A stretch of 45,863 nucleotides of DNA from Candidatus Metaruminococcus caecorum. GTDB lineage: Bacteria > Bacillota > Clostridia > Oscillospirales > Ruminococcaceae. Made by a program: the position numbers and the translations under genes. Positions 1 through 7,484 of the stretch are shown here, in pieces. The stretch is taken from assembly GCA_904420045.1 (NCBI GenBank), contig CAJFTY010000021.1:1-45863 (forward strand). Reading direction: 5' to 3'. The notes beneath the pieces were generated by a model. That model ran no database searches, was not told where the DNA came from, and was given only the letters and a program-made list of their open reading frames with translations. Numbering within the stretch: the first letter of the stretch is position 1; each line of letters begins with the position of its first letter.

Positions 1-162
1 GCGTGTCGACAAAGTCGACAACGCTCTGGAAGAGGGGGAACCCCCTCTTCCAACATCTCCCCGCAAATCCCATAGCCATGGGATTTGTCGTCGGCAAAAC
101 CGCCGCACATGTCGCCGGTTTTGCAATTTTTATCGGATCTACATGGGTTTGTCTACAGTCTA
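1..162. repeat. array of short inverted repeats, no gene seen
   Basis: No convincing gene is visible here. Instead four inverted repeats follow one another: gcgtgtcgac/gtcgacaacgc at 1-24 (one bulge), ggaagaggggg/ccccctcttcc at 29-52, aaatccca/tgggattt at 65-86, and a gcaaaacc/ggttttgc pair at about 94-123. A fifth hairpin, the spoVM terminator, follows directly. An open frame crosses the region, but its translation looks random and it runs through the hairpins. The array could be a cluster of terminators, the edge of a structured RNA cut by the window start, or a degenerate repeat element. Confidence 0.5.
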
Positions 163-192
163 AAACATCCCCGCCATTTGGCGGGGATGTTT
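163..192 (-). terminator. hairpin terminator behind spoVM
   Basis: A 13-bp perfect stem (aaacatccccgcc / ggcggggatgttt) with a 4-nt loop starts 8 bp after the spoVM stop codon. Read on the minus strand the 3' arm ends in a short T run, so it should act as an intrinsic terminator for spoVM. Confidence 0.7.
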
Positions 193-200
193 ATGTATTT

Positions 201-284
201 TTAATCTTCTTCTTTCTTAATCTTAAAAAAGAACCGCAGGATGCCGGCTAAAAACTTAGGGCTTTTGATAACAACAACTTTCAC
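201..284 (-). CDS. spoVM: stage V sporulation protein SpoVM (27 aa)
   Basis: A 27-residue peptide with a GTG start and an ideal ribosome site (GGAGGGA, 6-nt spacer). It contains the stretch IKSPKFLAGILRFF, which lines up with the core of Bacillus SpoVM (MK..IK.PKFLGGI.R): the Met-Lys start, the Ile-Lys, the helix-breaking Pro, the Lys-Phe-Leu and the Gly-Ile-x-Arg are all kept. The tail is lysine and glutamate rich. In Bacillus, SpoVM is an amphipathic helix that recognises the positively curved forespore membrane and anchors SpoIVA for coat assembly; its gene is read by sigma-E. A terminator follows at once, and sigE lies on the same strand just upstream. The gene is below usual length cut-offs and easily missed. 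Confidence 0.88.
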   Translation of the reverse strand: MKVVVIKSPKFLAGILRFFFKIKKEED

Positions 285-350
285 AACAAATCCCTCCAGT
301 CAAAAATGAAGATGGATATATATAAAAACGTCGGCCTTGCAAAAGCCGCG

Positions 351-518
351 TTATCGCCCTCGCAGGCACCCGATTCCAACCACGATCAGCAGGATAGCCG
401 AGACAATGAGCAAAAGCTTATAGGAGCACAGCATTAGAAGGATCAATCCGATACCAAAGACAATCGCCAAGTATGGAGGGGGAATCAAGCACTTTTTCCG
501 TCTGCATCGCTTTTTCAT
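351..518 (-). CDS. small two-helix membrane protein (55 aa)
   Basis: This 55-codon frame starts with ATG behind a GGAGGGAGG ribosome site. The N-terminus is strongly basic (MKKRCRRKK). Two short hydrophobic segments follow, at about residues 17-30 and 34-51, separated by CSYK, and the protein ends GCLRGR. The composition fits a two-pass membrane miniprotein with a positive cytoplasmic start. No family is recognised. It lies between sigE and spoVM on the same strand, so a sporulation role is possible but only inferred. A TATAAT box lies upstream. Confidence 0.6.
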   Translation of the reverse strand: MKKRCRRKKCLIPPPYLAIVFGIGLILLMLCSYKLLLIVSAILLIVVGIGCLRGR

Positions 519-550
519 CAGCCTCCCTCCCGTCTTTGCCTTGGTAACCC

Positions 551-581
551 ATTATACGCAGACTGGCGCGAAATGGTTCAA
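551..581 (-). promoter_or_regulatory. candidate promoter for the 55-aa gene
   Basis: On the minus strand a perfect TATAAT (551-556) is preceded by TTGAAC (576-581), but the spacer is 19 bp, longer than the usual 17. It sits just after the sigE terminator and about 30 bp before the small membrane-protein start. The long spacer makes it weak or activator-dependent. Confidence 0.4.
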
Positions 582-625
582 AGGATTCCAGGTGGATTGT
601 TGTCACCACAGCTTTCACACCACGC

Positions 626-662
626 AAAAGGACGCGCGAACAAACTGTTCGCGCGTCCTTTT
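626..662 (-). terminator. sigE terminator
   Basis: A 17-bp perfect stem (aaaaggacgcgcgaaca / tgttcgcgcgtcctttt) with a 3-nt loop lies 18 bp after the sigE stop. The 3' arm ends in TTTT on the minus strand. It should end the spoIIGA-sigE transcript. Confidence 0.85.
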
Positions 663-680
663 ATTCCAGTCTTTCAACGG

Positions 681-1424
681 CTAAATCACTCGTTCTAATT
701 CCTTTTTTAGGCGTTTGATAATGCGTTTTTCCAGCCGGGAGATGTAGGACTGGGAAATTCCAATCAAGTCGGCAACCTCTTTTTGGGTGTGCTCTACGCC
801 GTTTTTTAATCCAAAGCGCATTTCCATGATGGTGCGCTCCCTGGGATTTAATTTCTGCACGCATTGGTTGAGCAGATCCCGTTCCACTTCGTTTTCGATG
901 TCCTTGTTTACGCTGTCAGAATCGGTGCCCAGAATATCCGAAAGCAACAGCTCGTTTCCATCCCAGTCCACGTTTAGAGGCTCGTCGATGGAAATTTCAT
1001 TTTTCAGCTGGGAGCTTTTCCGCAGATACATCAGGATTTCGTTTTCAATACACCGGGAGGCATAGGTCGCCAGCTTAATGTTTTTCGCAGGACAAAAGGT
1101 GTTGACCGCTTTAATCAGCCCGATGGTGCCGATGGAGATCAAATCCTCCACGCCCACACCGGTGGATTCAAACTTTTTCGCGATGTAAACCACTAGGCGC
1201 AGGTTGTGGACAATCAGTGTCTCCTTGGCCTTTGGCTCACCAGTTTCCAGTTTTTGAAAGATGACGACTTCTTCTTCCTTGGTCAGGGGAGGGGGGAGGG
1301 TTTCTGGCCCATTGATGTAGTGGATGGGGTGGACAAATCCCATTCGCTCCAAAATCCGTTTTCCCCATTCTGCCAGTCCGCGAAACAACGCGATGTCCGC
1401 TACACCCATCATAATTCCATCCAT
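681..1424 (-). CDS. sigE: sporulation sigma factor sigma-E precursor
   Basis: 247 residues, the usual length for pro-sigma-E. Region 2 is near identical to the Bacillus protein ([20 protein letters not shown], then [15 protein letters not shown] and [14 protein letters not shown]). Region 4 has the helix-turn-helix [19 protein letters not shown]. The first 30 or so residues form the hydrophobic pro-sequence that SpoIIGA removes; [14 protein letters not shown] follows it as in the family. Sigma-E directs early mother-cell transcription. The gene follows spoIIGA and should be co-transcribed. The start is ambiguous: the AGAAAGG ribosome site touches the first ATG, so the ATG pair 4-5 codons later has better spacing. 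Confidence 0.97.
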   Translation of the reverse strand: MDGIMMGVADIALFRGLAEWGKRILERMGFVHPIHYINGPETLPPPLTKEEEVVIFQKLETGEPKAKETLIVHNLRLVVYIAKKFESTGVGVEDLISIGTIGLIKAVNTFCPAKNIKLATYASRCIENEILMYLRKSSQLKNEISIDEPLNVDWDGNELLLSDILGTDSDSVNKDIENEVERDLLNQCVQKLNPRERTIMEMRFGLKNGVEHTQKEVADLIGISQSYISRLEKRIIKRLKKELERVI

Positions 1425-1447
1425 CCTTTCTGGGAGCAGCGTGCGGT

Positions 1448-1519
1448 GTTTCGGAATAAATCCCGAAACAGCGGGCTTCGCACACCTCTCCGAAAGCCCG
1501 AAAGCAGGAGCTTTCAGGC
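1448..1519 (-). promoter_or_regulatory. two hairpins between spoIIGA and sigE
   Basis: The intercistronic gap holds two stem-loops. One has arms gcccgaaagc / gctttcaggc and a 4-nt loop (10 pairs, one G-U). The other has arms gtttcgg / ccgaaac and an 8-nt loop. Neither has a T run, so they look more like RNA processing or translation-balancing elements than terminators. Confidence 0.45.
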
Positions 1520-1529
1520 CCTGTGCCTT

Positions 1530-2441
1530 TTATTTTATATCTGACAACAGCTTGGTGTTGATGACAGCATGATACTCCCCCTGGGACAGAGGAGTGGAGG
1601 AAATCCCAATCAGCGCGCGGATCTCGCAGCGTTCGCTGTTTTCCTTTAAAAGGTAAAGATGCTCGGGCTCAAAACAGATCAGCATGCCCTGATGTCCCAC
1701 CGCGTGGTAAGGGATAGCTCTCAGCTTAAATTCCTGTCTGCCGGAGGCATGAGCCGCCACCTCGCCGCAGTCTCCACTTTGGATGCCGGAATGAAGCGGC
1801 AGAGGAATTAGTTCTTTGATGCTTACAAAGTCGCATACGATCACCGGCGTCCCGCTGATGGAATCGCATAGCTGATTTCCGGTGTCGGCAAGACCGGTCA
1901 CCAACGCCTGCTTGCCGCCCTGCTCGATCAGCAGGGTATACAGTTCATGCCGCTGTGTTCTTTGCCGGAACAGGTATGTAACAAGTTTAATGATCCCATA
2001 GGCGGCGACCGTTCCCAGGACAAGAGCCAGCGCCGAAATGTTAAAATACACAGTTCCGTTGCGGATGACCATCCCTTTGGGGGAGGCGAAAACAAACAGC
2101 GCGGTCATTGCGCCTGCAAAGACAAAATTTACGGCAAAAAAGATCAGCGTGCGCTTCAGATAGAGAATGAAAGTGCCAAACCCGAAAGCGATCAGGGTCA
2201 GCAGACAGGCCAGAGCGAGTTTGATTCCCCACAACAACAGGGGGTGGAGATTGTCGAACAGAATTAAAACAGAAAAAAGGCTGCCCGTCAGCGCGGACAG
2301 AACCATCCGAAAGCGTTTGGCTTTTTGGCTGAAAAAACAGGAGGTGCCAAGCAGCAGAAAATAGTTGACAAACAAATTGACGGCAAGCAGCACATCCAGA
2401 TAAATCACCTGTGGCAACGGTTTGGCCTCGCTTTCTGTCAT
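1530..2441 (-). CDS. spoIIGA: sigma-E processing peptidase SpoIIGA
   Basis: Up to 303 residues. The first half is a membrane domain of five hydrophobic segments starting IYLDVLLAVNLFVNYFLLLG, the family's typical start. The second half holds the aspartic-protease motif ADTGNQL with the following GTPVIV, as in the SpoIIGA catalytic domain. It cuts the pro-sequence from sigma-E after a forespore signal (SpoIIR) and works as a septal membrane dimer. sigE lies 105 bp downstream. The first ATG lacks a ribosome site; a TTG eight codons in (position 2417) follows AAAGCGAGG and would give the start MPQVIYLDV, closer to homologues. Confidence 0.95.
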   Translation of the reverse strand: MTESEAKPLPQVIYLDVLLAVNLFVNYFLLLGTSCFFSQKAKRFRMVLSALTGSLFSVLILFDNLHPLLLWGIKLALACLLTLIAFGFGTFILYLKRTLIFFAVNFVFAGAMTALFVFASPKGMVIRNGTVYFNISALALVLGTVAAYGIIKLVTYLFRQRTQRHELYTLLIEQGGKQALVTGLADTGNQLCDSISGTPVIVCDFVSIKELIPLPLHSGIQSGDCGEVAAHASGRQEFKLRAIPYHAVGHQGMLICFEPEHLYLLKENSERCEIRALIGISSTPLSQGEYHAVINTKLLSDIK

Positions 2442-2539
2442 GCCGTTTGGTATGGACGGCCTGTTTCTTCTAGGTTTTCCGCTTCCAGCCTGATTCAGCT
2501 CGTTAATCTCTGAAGCAGGAGGAACGTGTAACAGTTCTT

Positions 2540-2572
2540 ATTATAGTCTGCCGCGCATACTTTTTTTGTCAA
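2540..2572 (-). promoter_or_regulatory. spoIIG-type promoter with 21-bp spacer
   Basis: On the minus strand a perfect TTGACA (2567-2572) and a perfect TATAAT (2540-2545) are separated by 21 bp. The Bacillus spoIIG promoter is known for the same oddity (near-consensus boxes too far apart, about 22 bp), which makes it depend on phosphorylated Spo0A. The -35 box here overlaps TTTGTCAAAA, one mismatch from the Spo0A box core TGTCGAA. The spacing and sequence are observed; Spo0A control is inferred. Confidence 0.75.
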
Positions 2573-2597
2573 AACCCGTTCCCGTTTTTTCATTTTC

Positions 2598-2888
2598 TCA
2601 GCTGAACAGGCGGGAGAAAAAGCCGGGCTTTTTCCCCGGGACTTTATGGCCCTGCTCAAAGCAGACCAGCACAGTATCCTCCCCGATTACTTCAATTTCA
2701 CTCCAGCGGATCACAATGTCTTCCTCCCGGCCCAGCAGGCCGAAGCATTTTGCCCTGCCGTAAACCACCAGGCTTAAAACCTCGGCGGTGCAGGTGTTGA
2801 CGTCCACGTCGTCGACATATCCCAGCTTTGTCCCGTCTTTGACGTTGATAACTTCTTTGTTGCGCAGATCGTTTACCCGGGTCACCAT
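2598..2888 (-). CDS. YlmC/YmxH family PRC-barrel sporulation protein
   Basis: About 96 residues starting MVTRVNDLRNKEVINVKDG, the standard beginning of the YlmC/YmxH group. This start is preferred over a longer open frame because everything upstream of it lies in the terminator hairpin of the preceding gene. The body is a small beta-rich PRC-barrel (KLGYVDDVDVN, then VVYGRAKCFGLLGREEDIVI), and the tail is basic (GKKPGFFSRLFS). The function is not established; in clostridia such genes often sit next to sigG or sigE, as here. It lies upstream of the spoIIG promoter on the same strand. Confidence 0.85.
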   Translation of the reverse strand: MVTRVNDLRNKEVINVKDGTKLGYVDDVDVNTCTAEVLSLVVYGRAKCFGLLGREEDIVIRWSEIEVIGEDTVLVCFEQGHKVPGKKPGFFSRLFS

Positions 2889-2962
2889 AGCGATCACTTC
2901 GTTTCTGTCAAAGTTGTACAGTATCATTGTATTCGACGCTGGGGAAGAAATATGCCGGAAAG

Positions 2963-3006
2963 CAAAGAAGCCCGGAAAGAGTACAAGCTCTTTCCGGGCT
3001 TCTTTG
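2963..3006. terminator. strong hairpin between RNase and ylmC-like gene
   Basis: A 19-bp perfect stem (arms caaagaagcccggaaagag / ctctttccgggcttctttg) with a 6-nt loop. It lies 116 bp after the stop of the beta-CASP RNase gene and 75 bp before the ylmC-like start. It most likely ends the RNase transcript on the minus strand; the trailing bases are only moderately T-rich. Confidence 0.75.
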
Positions 3007-3122
3007 CCGTATTGCGCCGAAATTCGAACGCCGGCGCGTCCCGTAGATAGGAGAAGAATTGACAAGATTTTTATGCGCTGCAAGTTGTCCTTGGCTGAAT
3101 TCCCGCAGAATAGGATCAAGCA

Positions 3123-4724
3123 TTACCGGTCCCATTTTTGAGCGAGAGCCAAAATTTGATCCGCAAATTTTGCAAGGTCTTTGTTGGCGCCGCCCTCGTT
3201 GTGCTTTGCCACTTCCTGGAGCTGTTCCACCGCCTGCAGCAGCCGCGCATACGCATACGAAGCGCGAGCGGTCTTGTCGGACTTTGGGCGGAGCTTTTCG
3301 TATTCGATCCCCTCGTCCAGGATGCTTCCGCTGGCAAGGTCGTAAATCGCTTCAAAGTTTGGAGCCCAGGCGGAAAAGCCCTCTTCCGCCAGGGTTTTGA
3401 CAAAGCTCAGACAGGTTTCGTTTTCCCCGTGGACCACAAACACCTGTTTCGGCTTTTCCCGAAAGGAGTGAATCCACCACAAAAGCCCTTCTTTGTCCGC
3501 GTGGGCGCTCAGTCCCCGGAAATTATAAATATGTGCTTTTACTGAGATTTCTTCCCCGAACAGCTTGACCTGCCGGGCGCCGTCCAGCAGGATCCGGCCC
3601 AGCGTCCCAGCTGCCTGGAATCCCACAAAAATGATCGAGCATTCCTGCCGCCACAGGTTGTGCTTTAGGTGGTGCCGGATCCGTCCGGCTTCGCACATGC
3701 CGCTGGAGGAGATGATGACCTTGGGCGTGGGATCTTCGTTTAAAAGCTTGGATTCGTCGGTGGTCTGGGTGATCCGCAGGTTGGAAAACCGGATGGGCTG
3801 GAACCCTTTTTTTAGCACCTCAATGGTCTCCTCGTCTGCGTAACCAGTCAGATCTCCGTCATAGATCCGGGTAGCTTCGCTGGCCAGCGGGCTGTCCACG
3901 TATACAGGAAAATCCGGTACGCTGGTCACGAGCTTTCGTTCTTTGATTTCCCGGATAAAATACAAAAGCTCCTGGGTGCGCCCCACCGCAAAGGAGGGGA
4001 TCACCACGTTGCCGCCTCCCGCCAGGGTATCGTTGATAATGCGGGCAAGATCGGCGGTATAATCCTTTCGAGGCTCGTGGTTCCGGTCGCCGTAGGTGGA
4101 CTCCATCACCACGTAATCCGCGTCTTCCACGATTTGAGGATCCCGGATAATTGGCTGCTGCTTGTTGCCGATGTCCCCGGAAAAGACGATTTTTTTCTCC
4201 ACACCGTCCTCGCTGAGCCACAACTGCGCGTAGGCGGATCCCAGCAGGTGTCCCGCGTCGGTAAACATCAACCGGACGCCTGGAGCAATTCGCAGCTCCT
4301 CTCCATATTCGCAGGGGACAAGGTATTGCAGGGTATCCTCAGCGTCCAGCATGGTGTACAAGGGAACAGCGGGTTCCTTTCCGGCCCGGCGGCCCTTCTG
4401 GTTGGCCCACTTGGCATCCAGCTCCTGAATGTGGGCGGAATCCCGCAGCATAATGGAGATCAGGTCACAGGTGGCCCGTGTGGCATAAATTTTTCCCTGG
4501 AACCCGTTTTTGACGAGCAGGGGAAGCCTCCCGCTGTGGTCAATATGGGCGTGGGTCAAAATGACAACATCAATCAGCGAAGCGTGGAAGGGAAGCTGCT
4601 GGTTTTCCTTTTCATCCTGCCCCTGCTGCAGCCCGCAGTCGATCAAGATTTTCTGGCCGTTTGCCTCCAGACAGTGACAGCTGCCGGTGACTTCCCGGGC
4701 CGCCCCGTAAAACGTGAGTTTCAT
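3123..4724 (-). CDS. metallo-beta-lactamase / beta-CASP RNA-processing nuclease
   Basis: 533 residues from the ATG preceded by AAAGGCGGG; an ATG 11 codons upstream has no such site. The metal-binding motif THAHIDHSG (His58, His60, Asp62, His63) is intact. Further metal ligands lie in TDAGHLLGSA and FSGDIG, the beta-CASP segment contains ESTYGDRNH and IISSSGMCEAGR, and a C-terminal RNA-specificity domain contains LSAHADKEGL and VVHGE. These are the marks of the YSH1/CPSF73-like family of RNases, which act as endo- or 5' exonucleases on RNA. The length is typical. It is a single-gene unit with its own extended -10 promoter and terminator. The exact substrate is unknown. Confidence 0.93.
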   Translation of the reverse strand: MKLTFYGAAREVTGSCHCLEANGQKILIDCGLQQGQDEKENQQLPFHASLIDVVILTHAHIDHSGRLPLLVKNGFQGKIYATRATCDLISIMLRDSAHIQELDAKWANQKGRRAGKEPAVPLYTMLDAEDTLQYLVPCEYGEELRIAPGVRLMFTDAGHLLGSAYAQLWLSEDGVEKKIVFSGDIGNKQQPIIRDPQIVEDADYVVMESTYGDRNHEPRKDYTADLARIINDTLAGGGNVVIPSFAVGRTQELLYFIREIKERKLVTSVPDFPVYVDSPLASEATRIYDGDLTGYADEETIEVLKKGFQPIRFSNLRITQTTDESKLLNEDPTPKVIISSSGMCEAGRIRHHLKHNLWRQECSIIFVGFQAAGTLGRILLDGARQVKLFGEEISVKAHIYNFRGLSAHADKEGLLWWIHSFREKPKQVFVVHGENETCLSFVKTLAEEGFSAWAPNFEAIYDLASGSILDEGIEYEKLRPKSDKTARASYAYARLLQAVEQLQEVAKHNEGGANKDLAKFADQILALAQKWDR

Positions 4725-4813
4725 ACTGTTTTTCCCGCCTTTCTTCTTTTGTATCATCGTATGTGTACAAATCTAAAAGAACGAAGTGGTACTGGATTCT
4801 TTTTCTTATCGTT

Positions 4814-4822
4814 ATTATACCA
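4814..4822 (-). promoter_or_regulatory. extended -10 promoter for the RNase gene
   Basis: On the minus strand the sequence TGGTATAAT is a full extended -10 element (TGn plus a perfect TATAAT), about 90 bp before the RNase start. No good -35 box is seen, which is common for extended -10 promoters. Confidence 0.6.
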
Positions 4823-4929
4823 CCAAATCCATTATGGAAAAAGGGAATCCTTACAAAAATATGAAGAGCATGGTAAAAATACTGTAAGAAAAAACTTGTT
4901 CCCCTGGCCTTTCTTTTCCGTTTGAAATG

Positions 4930-5036
4930 TGTTAAAATGAACAAGAAATAGAGAGCTGGATAAACGGGCCGTAGCGTTCCAAGTGCGCGGCCGCCTGTAT
5001 CCAGTCGGGCGAGGACACCTCGAGGACAGCGACTGA
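4930..5036 (+). promoter_or_regulatory. promoter and structured leader of the glycosyltransferase operon
   Basis: An extended -10 element (TGTTAAAAT, 4930-4938) starts a leader of about 120 nt with several nested stems. ctggata (4956-4962) pairs with tatccag (4998-5004) and encloses ggccg/cggcc. Next to it agtcg pairs with cgact around an inner cgagg/cctcg hairpin. No terminator T run is seen, so any control would be on translation. It does not match a riboswitch class that I recognise. Between the RNase and glycosyltransferase starts nothing else is visible. Confidence 0.4.
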
Positions 5037-5066
5037 GAGAGTATTTGATGGAAGGATATGACGGTT

Positions 5067-6215
5067 TTGAAGTATCTGATCAATATGATGTCCAAAGCGC
5101 ATACAGTAAAGGGGCAGGGGGTATCATCCGCCTACGATGAGCAGGTCACACTGATTAAATCCGGACTGCCTGATAAATATACGATTTGCGAAAACAAGTT
5201 GAAATCTGCTGATATCACCCATTATCATACGGTCAATCCAGAGTATTTTCTGACACTCCCCTTTGTCAAGCGGAACGGCGTGACGGTGGGGTACGTGCAT
5301 TTTCTTCCCGAGACGGTGGATCAGAGCTTAAAGCTCCCGCCGGCGGCGAAAAAGGTGTTTTACAAATACCTGATCTCTTTTTACCGGCACATGGATTACC
5401 TAGTTACAGTCAACCCCTGTTTTATCGACAAGCTGGAGGCCTATGGAATTGACCGGAAAAAAGTGACTTATATTCCCAATTTTGTGTGCGACGATCTGTT
5501 TTTTCCCTTGGATCCGGATCAGAAAAAGCCTCTGAGGGAGCAATATGGACTTGACAAAGACAAATTTACGGTGGTCTGCGCCGGGCAGCTCCAGCGCCGG
5601 AAGGGAATCTTTGATTTTGTGGAGTGCGCAAAGGCGCTTCCTCAAATGCAGTTTGTGTGGGCGGGAGGATTTTCCTTCGGCCATATGTCCGATGGCTATG
5701 AGGAGATTAAGAAGATCGTGGAGCACCCGCCGGAAAACCTGAAATTTTTGGGAATTATTGAACGGGAAAAAATGAATGAGGTTTACAATTTGGGCGACGT
5801 AATGTTTTTGCCCTCTTACGAAGAATTGTTCCCCATGACGATTCTGGAGGCGATGAACTGCCGGCTGCCCATCCTTTTGCGGGACGTGGAGTTGTATGAA
5901 AACATCCTGTTTGATTATTACTTAAAGGCTAAAGATTTAGACGGATTTATAAAAACACTTTCTAGGCTGGAAAGCGATCCCAAGTACTTAGAACAAGGCA
6001 GGGAAATGGCGTGGAAAGGCCATGAGTTTTATAATAAAGAACATGTTTTAACCATGTGGGACAATTTTTACGCACGGATTGTGCAGAATCGTCCGGAAAA
6101 CCGTAAATATCATTATAAAAAGAAAACGCTGGAAGAAAAACAGGCTCTTAAAAAACGCTCTGCGGGAGCGGCGGCAGTCCGCCACAAAAAAATTAAGACC
6201 GCTTCCAAGGGGTAA
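5067..6215 (+). CDS. family 4 glycosyltransferase (diacylglycerol glucosyltransferase-like)
   Basis: 382 residues. The N-terminus carries HTVKGQGVSSAYDEQV, typical of GT4 enzymes that glycosylate diacylglycerol. The C-terminal Rossmann domain shows GQLQRRKGIFDFVECAK and the E-x7-E nucleotide-sugar motif in EELFPMTILEAMNC. The tail is very basic. TTG is preferred as start: GGAAGGA lies 10 nt before it, whereas the ATG nine bases upstream almost touches the ribosome site, and MKYLINMMS aligns with the MKINMxSS starts I recall for relatives. The next gene, a flippase-like membrane protein, begins 6 bp after the stop; such pairs usually make and move membrane glycolipids that anchor envelope polymers. 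The exact sugar is not readable. Confidence 0.85.
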   Translation: MKYLINMMSKAHTVKGQGVSSAYDEQVTLIKSGLPDKYTICENKLKSADITHYHTVNPEYFLTLPFVKRNGVTVGYVHFLPETVDQSLKLPPAAKKVFYKYLISFYRHMDYLVTVNPCFIDKLEAYGIDRKKVTYIPNFVCDDLFFPLDPDQKKPLREQYGLDKDKFTVVCAGQLQRRKGIFDFVECAKALPQMQFVWAGGFSFGHMSDGYEEIKKIVEHPPENLKFLGIIEREKMNEVYNLGDVMFLPSYEELFPMTILEAMNCRLPILLRDVELYENILFDYYLKAKDLDGFIKTLSRLESDPKYLEQGREMAWKGHEFYNKEHVLTMWDNFYARIVQNRPENRKYHYKKKTLEEKQALKKRSAGAAAVRHKKIKTASKG

Positions 6216-6221
6216 ACAAGT

Positions 6222-7262
6222 ATGAAATGTAAAAAGCTCAACATTGTAATCATTGTAATTTCCGTTGTGGCTCTGTTCGGTTATCTGATTTGGACAGAAG
6301 GCTTTTCAAACCTGATTCAGATTTTGTCCAGGGTAAAGCCCTTTTGGGTGTTGTGCGCAGTACTATTAATGATTGTTTATTGGCTGTTGGAAAGCCTGAT
6401 TTTACATATCTGCGTCAAAAAGTTTCACCGCCCGCAGCAGTTTAAAAACACCCTGCGCACCTCGATGATTGGCCAGTTTTTCAATTGCGTTACTCCCTCT
6501 GCCAGCGGTGGCCAGCCTATGCAGGCGTTTCATATGGTCCGTACGGGAGTGCCCCTCGGTATTGCAGGATGTACGCTTTTGACCAAATTTATTGTCTATC
6601 AAACCACCCTGACGGTCTATTGTCTGATTATTCTGATTTTTCAGTGGAAGTTTTTTATGGTCAAAGTCTCTGGCTTTTCCTGGCTGGTGTTGGTGGGATT
6701 TTTAGTCAACGCTGTGATCATGCTGGGACTGATCTGCATCTGCTGTTTCCGCAGGTTTACCCAGTGGGCCGCCATTGGGCTGGTTCGCCTGCTGGCAAAG
6801 CTTCATATTGTCAAAGATAAAGAGGAAAAGCTTCGCTATATTCATGAGGAGCTCGACAAGTTCTATGAAAGTTTTGCTATGATGAAGCAAAACAAGCTGA
6901 TGATTCTTCAGATGACGGTCTTGTCTGCGGTTCAGCTGACCGCCTATTTTTCCATCACCTATTTTATTCATCTGAGCCTGGAGCACACCGCCGCTTCTTA
7001 TGTGCTGATTTTGGCAGCCCAATCATTTGTATTGATGATCTCCTCTTTCGTCCCCTTGCCGGGAGCAGTGGGAGGCGCGGAACTGAGCTTTTTCACCTTC
7101 TACCAGATGTTTTTTACTCAGGGGACACTGAATATGGCCATGCTGTTCTGGCGTCTGATTACCTTTTATCTGCCAATTTTGGTGGGGATGTTTTTTGTCC
7201 TCCCCATCACCGGCAGACGGAAGGACAGCGGAGAGCCAGTGGAACAAGCGGTGCAGGCTTAA
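6222..7262 (+). CDS. flippase-like integral membrane protein (UPF0104/LPG synthase TM family)
   Basis: 346 residues with about eight hydrophobic segments. The motif SASGGQPMQAFHMVRTGVPL early on and VPLPGAVGGAELSFFTFYQ late are the two hallmark motifs of the lysylphosphatidylglycerol-synthase membrane domain (UPF0104). There is no C-terminal aminoacyl-transferase domain, so it is a stand-alone membrane part, expected to move a lipid rather than to lysylate it. Spacing to the glycosyltransferase is 6 bp, so the two form one operon and probably one glycolipid pathway. A strong terminator follows. Confidence 0.88.
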   Translation: MKCKKLNIVIIVISVVALFGYLIWTEGFSNLIQILSRVKPFWVLCAVLLMIVYWLLESLILHICVKKFHRPQQFKNTLRTSMIGQFFNCVTPSASGGQPMQAFHMVRTGVPLGIAGCTLLTKFIVYQTTLTVYCLIILIFQWKFFMVKVSGFSWLVLVGFLVNAVIMLGLICICCFRRFTQWAAIGLVRLLAKLHIVKDKEEKLRYIHEELDKFYESFAMMKQNKLMILQMTVLSAVQLTAYFSITYFIHLSLEHTAASYVLILAAQSFVLMISSFVPLPGAVGGAELSFFTFYQMFFTQGTLNMAMLFWRLITFYLPILVGMFFVLPITGRRKDSGEPVEQAVQA

Positions 7263-7283
7263 AATATTTTTTGTGTTTGAGTT

Positions 7284-7323
7284 CGGCTGGGAAGACAGAA
7301 TTACTGTCTTCCCAGCCGTTTTT
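7284..7323 (+). terminator. intrinsic terminator of the glycolipid operon
   Basis: A 15-bp perfect stem (cggctgggaagacag / ctgtcttcccagccg), a 5-nt loop and a run of five T bases. It separates the glycosyltransferase operon from sigG. Confidence 0.93.
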
Positions 7324-7424
7324 GTTGCCGGTTGCCAAGCGATGAAAACAGCCGTATGCTGGTTTTCGCTCAGCTTTTTGGAGGAATGCAAAAAATCCGG
7401 AGACGCTCAGCGCCAGGGTGTATG

Positions 7425-7475
7425 GAACATCGGTTCCCTGTCAATACTTTTCATCGTGAAAGTATTGCAGGGGAG
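7425..7475 (+). promoter_or_regulatory. sigG: hairpins and ribosome site in the sigG leader
   Basis: Two inverted repeats precede the sigG start: ggaac/gttcc (7425-7438) and caatacttt/aaagtattg (7442-7450 and 7459-7467). The second ends 1 nt before the ribosome site AGGGGAG (7469-7475). A hairpin this close could limit ribosome access. I recall reports that the Bacillus sigG leader tunes translation, which would fit. No convincing sigma-F promoter could be picked by eye. Confidence 0.5.
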
Positions 7476-7484
7476 TTGTTGCCA

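Noticed and set aside
3-251. 82-codon open frame at the window start
   Set aside because: It runs through four hairpins and antisense to spoVM, has no ribosome site, and its translation looks random.
418-627. 69-codon minus frame
   Set aside because: It overlaps the 55-aa membrane gene in another frame and starts in the sigE terminator; the 55-aa frame has the better ribosome site and composition.
4077-4925. 282-codon plus-strand frame
   Set aside because: Antisense to the beta-CASP RNase, whose metal motifs prove the minus strand.
7332-7484. 51 extra codons at the sigG start
   Set aside because: They cover leader hairpins; the GTG with AGGGGAG upstream gives the family's normal N-terminus.
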